DNA from: Alteromonas gilva
Lineage (GTDB): Bacteria; Pseudomonadota; Gammaproteobacteria; Enterobacterales; Alteromonadaceae
Direction of reading: 5' to 3'
Length of the DNA: 64,000 nucleotides
Assembly: GCF_028595265.1 (NCBI RefSeq)
Contig: NZ_JAQQXP010000002.1
Location: forward strand, 248,001-312,000
The position numbers and the translations under genes are program-made. Below are positions 46,173-53,255 of this stretch, piece after piece. Positions within the stretch are counted from its first letter, which is position 1. Each line of letters starts with the position of its first letter. The notes beneath the pieces are model-generated. The model made no database searches, was not told where the DNA came from, and saw nothing but the letters and a program-made list of their open reading frames with translations.

Positions 46173-46583
46173 ATGTTACAACCAAAACGCATGAAATTCC
46201 GTAAAATGCACAAAGGTCGCAACCGCGGCATGGCTGCGGGAAGCAGTGTAGCCTTTGGTACTTACGGACTTAAAGCGACTGGCCGTGGTCGTATGACTGC
46301 ACGCCAAATTGAGGCTGCTCGTCGTGCTATGACTCGTCACGTTAAGCGTCAAGGTAAAATCTGGATTCGGGTTTTCCCTGACAAGCCAATTACTGAGAAG
46401 CCTCTTGAGGTTCGTCAAGGTAAAGGTAAAGGTAACGTTGAGTACTGGGTATGCCAAATTCAACCAGGTCGTGTTTTATACGAGATGGAAGGGGTTCCTG
46501 AGTCTCTGGCACGCGAAGCGTTTGAATTGGCAGCGGCTAAACTGCCATTTAAGACAACCTTTGTAACTCGGACGGTGATGTAA
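46173..46583 (+). CDS. rplP: 50S ribosomal protein L16
   Basis: The 136-residue protein starts LQPKRMKFRKMHKGRNRG and has VTRxIEA-like ARQIEAARRAMTRHVKR. It contacts the A-site tRNA elbow region. It is tightly packed between rpsC and rpmC. Confidence 0.98.
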   Translation: MLQPKRMKFRKMHKGRNRGMAAGSSVAFGTYGLKATGRGRMTARQIEAARRAMTRHVKRQGKIWIRVFPDKPITEKPLEVRQGKGKGNVEYWVCQIQPGRVLYEMEGVPESLAREAFELAAAKLPFKTTFVTRTVM

Positions 46584-46774
46584 TGAAAGCAGCTGAACTG
46601 AAAGAAAAAAGCGTAGAAGAGCTGAATGCAGAGTTATTAAACCTGCTACGCGAACAGTTCAACTTACGCATGCAGCACTCAACTGGCCAGCTTGAAAAAT
46701 CAGACCAGTTGAAGAAAGTGCGTCGTAACATCGCGCGTGTTAAAACCATCCTGACTCAAAAGGCTGATGCGTAA
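46583..46774 (+). CDS. rpmC: 50S ribosomal protein L29
   Basis: The 63-residue protein (KAAELKEKSVEELNAELLNL, RRNIARVKTIL) is the standard two-helix L29. Its start overlaps the rplP stop, and its stop overlaps the rpsQ start. Confidence 0.98.
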   Translation: MKAAELKEKSVEELNAELLNLLREQFNLRMQHSTGQLEKSDQLKKVRRNIARVKTILTQKADA

Positions 46775-47031
46775 TGACTGAACAAAATATTCGTACAGTA
46801 CAAGGTCGTGTGGTTAGCAACAAAGGTGATAAGTCTATCACTGTTGTTGTAGAGCGTTTCGTTAAACACCCTATCTACGGGAAGTTCATCAAGCGTACTA
46901 CTAAGCTACACGCTCACGACGAAAGCAACGTGTGCAACGAAGGCGATACAGTAACTATTCGCGAATGTGCACCAATCTCTAAGACTAAGTCCTGGATGTT
47001 GGTTGACGTTGTAGAAAAAGCCGGCGTTTAA
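46774..47031 (+). CDS. rpsQ: 30S ribosomal protein S17
   Basis: The 85-residue protein has QGRVVSNKGDKSITVVVER and the YGKFIKRTTKLHAHDE block. It is the last gene of the S10 operon and is followed directly by a terminator instead of rplN. Confidence 0.98.
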   Translation: MTEQNIRTVQGRVVSNKGDKSITVVVERFVKHPIYGKFIKRTTKLHAHDESNVCNEGDTVTIRECAPISKTKSWMLVDVVEKAGV

Positions 47032-47057
47032 TCGCTAGTTTTTACTAATCGTTATAT

Positions 47058-47086
47058 AAAAGCCGCTCTTTTGAGCGGCTTTTTTG
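47058..47086 (+). terminator. Terminator of the S10 operon
   Basis: AAAAGCCGCTC (47058-47068) and GAGCGGCTTTT (47073-47083) form an 11-bp stem with a TTTT loop and a T tract. It ends the ribosomal operon 27 bases after rpsQ. Confidence 0.92.
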
Positions 47087-47619
47087 TAGCCCTCTACCGG
47101 CACCCATACCCGCCAAACCTGCTAACTTCAACCACTATCACCATCGCCATCGCGCAGCCACTATTCGCTATAAATTAATCAATACCAGTTATCGTAATGA
47201 GATTGGTAAAATAGATAAAAACTGCCATTAAGCAGGATAAGCGCTGTAATTTTGTTTGAACTACTTAAATATAGCGAATGGTTAGTTTAAGTAATTGATT
47301 GAACGCTCTATTAAAAATTAAGTTCTGCATAAAGGTGACTGTGTTAGGCCTTGTTTTACTCACTTAGCCTGTTAATTCGGATACTTCGATTATTCCGCCG
47401 TAATAAAAGCGTGCTGACTAAGTTGCTGTCACCCGCTGAACCAAGGGTTATCAGATGGATTTATGTAACGTATTGATTAATAATAAATAAATTCAAAAAG
47501 ATCGGCGTTTGCCTGGTTGGTTCAAAAATAAACAGTTACTCAGTTTTCTATTGAACATGCAGTAATGCTATCACCGCCGTGGTGAATGCGCTCAAAAACG
47601 CATTCACCCTTTTACTGAC
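47087..47619. other. AT-rich intergenic region, no gene recognised
   Basis: About 530 bases of AT-rich sequence separate the ribosomal operon from a convergent hydrolase gene. No credible frame, RNA gene or long repeat was found. The stretch marks the border between the conserved operon and the accessory CRISPR region. Confidence 0.45.
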
Positions 47620-48606
47620 CTATTTAACATCATGGCGGCGTAACCAGTCTCTGAGTATCGCTTCTGTAACCAGCGGCCGGTCACTGTAAAAACCATGGGC
47701 ACCGCCGGGTACTACCGCGAGCTCAGCCCCCGGTGTTAATGACAGGTAGTCCTGAACCGTATCAATACGGGCTGAGTCGTACTGACCAATCATGAACAAT
47801 GTGGTAGCCGGGTTAATATCGGCTAATAAGTGCGTCGCATCATAGTGTTGTAATACGCCGGTAGATGAAAACTCACTTGGGCCCCACATTTTTTTGTAAA
47901 TAAGAGGGTTAAAGCCGTTACCGCCTACGCTTTCATAATAAGCCTGGGCGGCCTCAGAGCGGGTAGCAGGTTGGTAATGCTCAGAATACAGTACGGTGTA
48001 CGCATTGCTGCATTCCTCGTCATCCGGCGGGGTGTCAGACTCGCATTTAACCAGGGTGTCCTGTACAGCCTGCGGTGCCGCTTTGACAAGCAGCTTTGCA
48101 TCCATTATCCAGTGAGGCGTAGAAATAAAGGTACCGCCTAAAACGGTTGATACCACTTTGTCTGGATACTGCGCGGTATATTCCAGTGCCAGCGCTGAAC
48201 CCCAGCTATGCCCCACTACGTGCCAGCGATCAATGCTGAGGGTTTGGCGAATTGTTTCCAATGACTCAACAAAGCGCTCAACGCGCCAGTTAGCCGGATT
48301 GTTAGGTTGATCTGATTTACCGCTGTCGAGCTGATCGTACATGATTACCATGCGTTCAGTGGCCAGCCCAAGCATACTCGCAAAGCCATTATGGGTGCCG
48401 CCTGGGCCGCCGTGTACAAAGATAACCGGCGGCTTTTGCTTGTGGCTGATGCCGTTTATACGCACATACACCTTGCCGCCTTCCACCGGCACCATTAACT
48501 CTTTCTCTGGTGGTGCAAAGGGGGCAGTTGCGCCGCTACTCAAACGGGGTAACGTAGCGGTAATGGTAATAAATAATGCGGTAAGTAAAGTTCGATTAAG
48601 AATCAA
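47620..48606 (-). CDS. Secreted alpha/beta hydrolase, proline iminopeptidase-like (S33)
   Basis: The 328-residue protein has a signal peptide (LLTALFITITATLP), the oxyanion motif HGGPGG, DQLDSGKSD and the nucleophile elbow GHSWGS, with the C-terminal His in GGAHGF. These are marks of the S33 prolyl aminopeptidase group, which removes N-terminal proline. A signal peptide suggests a periplasmic enzyme. Other alpha/beta hydrolase activities cannot be excluded. Confidence 0.85.
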   Translation of the reverse strand: MILNRTLLTALFITITATLPRLSSGATAPFAPPEKELMVPVEGGKVYVRINGISHKQKPPVIFVHGGPGGTHNGFASMLGLATERMVIMYDQLDSGKSDQPNNPANWRVERFVESLETIRQTLSIDRWHVVGHSWGSALALEYTAQYPDKVVSTVLGGTFISTPHWIMDAKLLVKAAPQAVQDTLVKCESDTPPDDEECSNAYTVLYSEHYQPATRSEAAQAYYESVGGNGFNPLIYKKMWGPSEFSSTGVLQHYDATHLLADINPATTLFMIGQYDSARIDTVQDYLSLTPGAELAVVPGGAHGFYSDRPLVTEAILRDWLRRHDVK

Positions 48607-48828
48607 CAGTAAAAGCCCTTAAGTCGGTGTTTAGTTAACGAGTATAAAAGTGTTTAAGGCAGGACTCCAGCGTACACTGCACCCCGCACTTCTTCCTGCA
48701 ATCGCCCCCATATTAGCGCTGATATATTGTGAGGTTGATTCAGCGTCATATTCACTAGCCGTTATATTGGTAAACGTTAATATCTGCAGGGATGAAATAC
48801 TCAAGGTGAGTAATTGTTAACCAGTGTG

Positions 48829-48845
48829 ATTACTATTATAGTAAT
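48829..48845. promoter_or_regulatory. Palindrome in front of the CRISPR ancillary operon
   Basis: ATTACTA-TTA-TAGTAAT is a perfect 7-bp inverted repeat in an AT-rich promoter-like region, 49 bases before the first gene of the operon. It may bind a repressor or form part of the promoter. Confidence 0.4.
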
Positions 48846-48893
48846 AATATAACTGAATTTTATTAAGCTACACAATTGTTTAGGGAAGAACAT

Positions 48894-50459
48894 ATGGCTG
48901 TAACCAAAACAGCACCGAAAGCCATAAGTCAGGATAGCCTGTTATTGTCGTGGTCTTTGGAGCAAGACCATCCACGCCAACCAATAGGTTTTACTTTTGA
49001 CTCTGAGAAAACCGAAGACACACTCAGTAAACGCAAACTCGATCCAATATTATTAAGCGCGGGCGGTCACGTTGCTACCATCGCGCCTACCGGCACGGGT
49101 AAAGGAGTAAGTTGTATTATTCCTAACTTACTCAACTATAGTGGCCAAACACTGGTTGTTGATCCCAAGGGCGAAAACTACGCGGTAACCGCTGAATTCA
49201 GACGGTCGTTAGGGCATCGCATTGTAAAGCTAGACCCGTTTAACGTTACCCAAACTGGCGACGGCGATTCGCTAAATGCACTTGATCTTATCCCGGTTGA
49301 TAAACCGGGGATGGCAAGTTTGCCAGATGAGTGCTTATCGCTGGCAAGGGTGTTGATTGAATTAGAAGGCAAAGATAAATTTTGGGACAGCAGCGCGCAA
49401 TCGCTAATTGCCGTTATGATTGGTTTAACCGCAATAGAACATACCGACAATCGCAATTTATTGTCGGTGACGAAAGGATTGGGGGCAACATCCAAATCAC
49501 TGTTTCATAAGTTTAGTGACTTTAACCAACGCACAAACTCACTATTTTCTGCATTAATTGCACCGTTGTTAAGCGCACCGCCAAATACGTTAGGCAGTAT
49601 TCTTACCGTGGCACGGCATCAAATGAGTGCGTTTAACCATGGTGCTGCCAGCCAGTGTATAGAGCGAAGCAGTTTTTCACTGTTGGATTACATTGCCGGT
49701 AAACCTATGACGATTTACCTTATTTTGCCGCCGGATAAATTGCACTCGCACCGAAAATTGCTGCGCCTGTGGATTTCAACCTTTATAAAATTAGCATTAA
49801 AGCGTCAGGGCGCTCTGCCGCAACCCACGTTGATGATGGTTGATGAAACGGCGCAACTTGGCACGCTCGATGAGCTCGCCCAGGCTATTACCCTGCTCAG
49901 AGGGTATGGGGTGCAGCTATGGACATTCTGGCAGGATCTCGACCAGCTCAAACACTTGTACCCCGATCAATGGCGCACCTTGCTGAATAATTGCAAAGCG
50001 ATCCAGGCGTTTGGTTTGCCCAATCGCATGGCGTGTGAGCAGGTAACGGCGATTACCGGTAAACCTGCCATTGCTGATGTACTCGATTTAGATCGCGACG
50101 AAATGCTGCTGCAGTTAGCCGGCGATGATGCCGTAGTAGCACAAAAGCCAAACTATTTAGCCGATGCGACGTTTGCAGGCAGGTTTAACCCCAATCCTTA
50201 TCATACTGAGCATAATGCGAAAGGCTTTTTACCGGTAAACCCTCAGCGTATCTATGTCAGGAAACCTACCGGAGAACTGCCACCAGGCGTTAAAGCCTTG
50301 CCCGAACCATCGGCTAGTTTGTTTGCCACGGAGACTGAACCAGCCAAAAAAAGAACGGGCGGAGTACTAAAGCGGCGCTTACCTACTACAACAGACATAA
50401 AAGACGGGCAAACAGACGATGCCAGCAAAAATACCCCCTCAGACTCTGGCACTAAATAA
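48894..50459 (+). CDS. VirD4/TraG-like ATPase without membrane anchor, in a CRISPR ancillary operon
   Basis: The product of about 521 residues has the type IV coupling-protein core: Walker A APTGTGKG (about residues 64-71), DPKGE near 90, Walker B LMMVDETAQLG (about 313-323) and LLRGYGVQLWTFWQDLDQL. VirD4/TraG proteins feed DNA or protein to type IV secretion channels, normally through an N-terminal two-TM anchor. No TM segment is seen here and no mobilisation or mating-pair gene is nearby. The next gene, a CARF nuclease, starts 12 bases after the stop, so the ATPase looks like part of the CRISPR module. The ATG at 48894 has a GGGAAG site. Confidence 0.88.
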   Translation: MAVTKTAPKAISQDSLLLSWSLEQDHPRQPIGFTFDSEKTEDTLSKRKLDPILLSAGGHVATIAPTGTGKGVSCIIPNLLNYSGQTLVVDPKGENYAVTAEFRRSLGHRIVKLDPFNVTQTGDGDSLNALDLIPVDKPGMASLPDECLSLARVLIELEGKDKFWDSSAQSLIAVMIGLTAIEHTDNRNLLSVTKGLGATSKSLFHKFSDFNQRTNSLFSALIAPLLSAPPNTLGSILTVARHQMSAFNHGAASQCIERSSFSLLDYIAGKPMTIYLILPPDKLHSHRKLLRLWISTFIKLALKRQGALPQPTLMMVDETAQLGTLDELAQAITLLRGYGVQLWTFWQDLDQLKHLYPDQWRTLLNNCKAIQAFGLPNRMACEQVTAITGKPAIADVLDLDRDEMLLQLAGDDAVVAQKPNYLADATFAGRFNPNPYHTEHNAKGFLPVNPQRIYVRKPTGELPPGVKALPEPSASLFATETEPAKKRTGGVLKRRLPTTTDIKDGQTDDASKNTPSDSGTK

Positions 50460-50471
50460 GACGTTGCAAGT

Positions 50472-51614
50472 ATGAGCCAGGTAATACATGTATGCATAGT
50501 AGGCAATGATCCAATTAGCGTACTTACCCCCATTATTGACACATCGATCCCCAGCGATCATGTTGTGCTGGCATTTCGAGAACATGACAGAGCCGCGTTT
50601 AATATAGTAAAGCGGGTAGCCGGTTCGCGTGGCTATAAGGTAACAGAATGGCAACTACCGGATTCGCACGATACCGCAGAGGCCAGCTTCAGCTTTCAGA
50701 CATTGTTTGACCGATTCTGTGACGGTACTGCAACCGTGTGGTTTAACGCCTCAACCGGCAGTCGCCATCAAGTGCTGGCGGCGGTTGAAGTCGCCAGAGC
50801 GTATGCCGTAGATATTTACGTAATAGAGCCCGCGCTAGATAAGCTATTTTGGTTATCGCCCATGGACAGACCGTCGGTACCCGTAAAAGATAAACTTACA
50901 CTCAAAGAGTTTTTCCAGCTTTATGGGTGCCGGGTTGAAAGCAGTCACAACCAGGGCTTGCCTCATGAATACGAGCAGGTAGTGTATGAATGGGCGGCCC
51001 GCGGTAACCTCCTTAAAGACGGGCTAAGTAGCCTCAACTACCTCGCCACACGGGCAAGTGGCAGCAATTTTGAATCGCCCGTATTAAACGCCAGAATGCA
51101 CAAAAACCAGGCGCTGCAGTATCTCATTGGCACGCTCGAACAGGTAGGGCTGGTAACGTACCACAATAATGCCCTGCAGTTTTTAACAACCGAAACACAG
51201 CGCTTTGCCAATGGTGCGTGGTTAGAGTATTTGGTATTCGCGCAGTTGCGCGAGTTAAAAAAGACTCTGCCGGCGCTTCAGGATATTGGCCATGGCATTG
51301 AAGTGAGCCGAACGATTAACGGGCAAAAGGTGCAAAACGAACTGGATGGACTGGCACTGCATAACAATACCTTGCACATTATAGAGGTAAAAACCCGCCG
51401 CTTTGACCGCACAGAAGCTAACAAAACCTTGTATAAGTTATCGTCGCTCAGTGACCGACTAGGTGGCCTCAAGTCGCACTGTGCGTTGATCTCCTATTAC
51501 CCGCTGCGGCACAGTGAGCTGGCCAGGGCTCACGACCTAGGCATACAGGTAATTGCCGATGGCGCCATACGGCACTTAAAACAAGCACTACAACAATGGA
51601 TGGAGCAGCAATGA
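50472..51614 (+). CDS. Can2/Card1-like CARF-PD-(D/E)xK nuclease
   Basis: The 380-residue protein has an N-terminal CARF domain with the ligand-loop signature FNASTGSRHQVLAA (about residues 91-104). A winged-helix-like linker follows, then a C-terminal restriction-type nuclease with Glu252, Asp292 and Glu305-x-Lys307 (IIEVKTR). This is the build of Can2/Card1 (DUF1887), which cyclic oligoadenylate switches on to cut nucleic acids. All nuclease residues look present. It lies between the VirD4-like gene and a ring nuclease gene, whose ATG overlaps its stop. Confidence 0.9.
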   Translation: MSQVIHVCIVGNDPISVLTPIIDTSIPSDHVVLAFREHDRAAFNIVKRVAGSRGYKVTEWQLPDSHDTAEASFSFQTLFDRFCDGTATVWFNASTGSRHQVLAAVEVARAYAVDIYVIEPALDKLFWLSPMDRPSVPVKDKLTLKEFFQLYGCRVESSHNQGLPHEYEQVVYEWAARGNLLKDGLSSLNYLATRASGSNFESPVLNARMHKNQALQYLIGTLEQVGLVTYHNNALQFLTTETQRFANGAWLEYLVFAQLRELKKTLPALQDIGHGIEVSRTINGQKVQNELDGLALHNNTLHIIEVKTRRFDRTEANKTLYKLSSLSDRLGGLKSHCALISYYPLRHSELARAHDLGIQVIADGAIRHLKQALQQWMEQQ

Positions 51615-51937
51615 CACTGTACGTGCTAAACAGCCCGGTATTAACCGATTACGGCAATTACACTTTTATCGGGCCAGTATCAGTGCCGCAAGCACAAGAC
51701 TTGTTGCTTAAGCACGAGTTTGTGTCGGCCATTGGCCATCAGGCAACAGCTGACTTATTAAGTGCCATTTTAAACGTAGCCATTCCTCATAACCGCGTAC
51801 ATATAAAAATGAAACCGGGTGATCAGGCCTTGGTATTCCGGTTACTGAGCCGCATGCCAGACGGCGTAATACTCGATCAACATACCATTAATGAACAGCA
51901 ATACGAGTTAGCAATACTCACCAGAACACTCGATTAG
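51611..51937 (+). CDS. crn2: DUF1874 ring nuclease (Crn2 / AcrIII-1 family)
   Basis: The product of about 108 residues starts TLYVLNSPVLTDYGNYTF and has the family block FVSAIGHQATADLLS with the catalytic His (residue 43), then IPHNRVHIKM. In viruses this family (AcrIII-1) degrades cyclic tetra-adenylate to disarm type III immunity. In CRISPR loci (Crn2) it serves as an off-switch. The start overlaps the nuclease stop as ATGA, giving strict coupling of effector and antidote. The CRISPR array begins about 50 bases later. Confidence 0.88.
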   Translation: MTLYVLNSPVLTDYGNYTFIGPVSVPQAQDLLLKHEFVSAIGHQATADLLSAILNVAIPHNRVHIKMKPGDQALVFRLLSRMPDGVILDQHTINEQQYELAILTRTLD

Positions 51938-51989
51938 TGACAGCGTATTGTTGTAACAATAACTAATCGCCAACACTACGTGGGCCAAA

Positions 51990-52705
51990 CAAACTACAGC
52001 TTTAATCAGCTGGGTATTTCCACAATTCTCTCGAACCATATTGAAGTTGGCAGTCGTCTCTACAGCTTTAATCAGCTGGGTATTTCTCACACGTTTTAGC
52101 TACAACTTACCCTGTAGATTGTAGTCTCTACAGCTTTAATCAGCTGGGTATTTCTCACACTATCAATTCTACTTCTAAAAAAACTGTGGTAAGTCTCTAC
52201 AGCTTTAATCAGCTGGGTATTTCTCACTATTTAGCAGAAAATACGTTTGGTGAGTTATTCGGTCTCTACAGCTTTAATCAGCTGGGTATTTCTCACCTTC
52301 ACCTGCCAAAGCTGACCTATCTTCGGGTGAGTCTCTACAGCTTTAATCAGCTGGGTATTTCTCACCTTCACCTGCCAAAGCTGACCTATCTTCGGGTGAG
52401 TCTCTACAGCTTTAATCAGCTGGGTATTTCTCACGCCTTATATTTTCCCTAAAGATGGATTCATAAGGTCTCTACAGCTTTAATCAGCTGGGTATTTCTC
52501 ACAACCAAAGCACAAGGTAATGCGAGCAAGCAGATAGTCTCTACAGCTTTAATCAGCTGGGTATTTCTCACTTAGTGGTTGTTTTATGCTCGGGCTGCTC
52601 TGGTCTCTACAGCTTTAATCAGCTGGGTATTTCTCACGAAGGATAAAGAATGCTTATTTTTAATAAGTGTGTCTCTACAGCTTTAATCAGCTGGGTATTT
52701 CTCAC
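51990..52705 (-). CRISPR. CRISPR array, 11 repeats of 35 bases, 10 spacers
   Basis: Full repeats start at 52056, 52124, 52193, 52262, 52331, 52400, 52468, 52537, 52603 and 52671, each 35 bases and identical (plus-strand ends GTCTCTACAG...ATTTCTCAC). A degenerate repeat lies at 51990-52023. Spacers are 31-34 bases. The spacers at 52297-52330 and 52366-52399 are identical. The repeat has a CAGCT/AGCTG stem. On the minus strand exactly eight bases, GTAGAGAC, follow from the stem base, the size of a Cas6 5' tag. This and the decayed left-end repeat indicate leftward transcription from a leader at the right. Confidence 0.98.
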
Positions 52706-52961
52706 AGCACCCTTTCGGGGCCAAATAAAACAACGCGCAAAGCGACACATTCGGCAAACCTACCTCTCAGTTTCATTGTTTATCCTTCTGTAAGGTCAAT
52801 GTAAAGCAAAAAATGCGCTAACTCTTTGTTTTATAAGAGTGGCAAACCTTTAGCGCATAATTTTACTTTACCAGCCGTTTAATCGTTTGAAAAGGTTGAA
52901 TTTCGTACTACTTCGGTGATGCCCTGGCGATGAGTGGCACAAAGGTTTGCCATGTGCGTAC
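52706..52961 (-). promoter_or_regulatory. CRISPR leader region
   Basis: This AT-rich stretch of 256 bases lies between the last intact repeat and the end of cas2. It has a nested hairpin: ATGCGCTAA (52813-52821) with TTAGCGCAT (52850-52858), enclosing ACTCT/AGAGT. GGCAAACCTTT (52841-52851) is also the inverted match of AAAGGTTTGCC (52941-52951). A short frame with an AGGA site (52702-52776, minus) ends one base inside the first repeat. The leader role is inferred from array polarity. Confidence 0.65.
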
Positions 52962-53255
52962 TTAGCTGACTAAAATTGCCGCAGGCCATTGCCCAATCTG
53001 AGCACCTGACAATGACTGTGATGCGCTTCGACAGCTTCGGCAAAGGCGGTAAAAACGAATATCGTCGCCCTCTTCCATAAAGGGTTTAAGGCAGCTTATT
53101 AAATCCTGTAACTGACTGACTCGTTTAAAGGCAACCTCAAAAACAGAGTATTGTACTCTGTCACCGTATTCTAATAAGGCCTTGCCTACATTACGCCGGC
53201 TTCTATCGTCGCTGATGTCAAAACACACTGCGTAGATAATCATCGGGTTCGCCAT
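52962..53255 (-). CDS. cas2: CRISPR integration subunit Cas2
   Basis: The 97-residue protein begins with the Cas2 strand (MIIYAVCFDISDDRSRRNVGKALLEYG, with the conserved Asp) and VQYSVFEVAF. With Cas1 it forms the integrase that inserts new spacers. The C-terminus (IGQWPAAILVS) is typical in length. Its start overlaps the end of the Cas6-RT-Cas1 gene by 16 bases, so the two are co-translated. Confidence 0.93.
   Translation of the reverse strand: MANPMIIYAVCFDISDDRSRRNVGKALLEYGDRVQYSVFEVAFKRVSQLQDLISCLKPFMEEGDDIRFYRLCRSCRSASQSLSGAQIGQWPAAILVS

Noticed and set aside
48894..50459. Remnant of an integrated conjugative element
   Set aside because: No relaxase, mating-pair, integrase or att repeats were seen, and the gene is tightly linked to the CARF nuclease gene.
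52186..52452. Protein of 88 residues with repeated SLYSFNQLGISH units
   Set aside because: It is a translation of CRISPR repeats, not a gene.
52024..52670. General enrichment of inverted repeats in spacers as proof of RNA origin
   Set aside because: Five-base inverted pairs are expected by chance in several 33-base spacers. Only the hairpin in the last spacer is kept as a weak lead.
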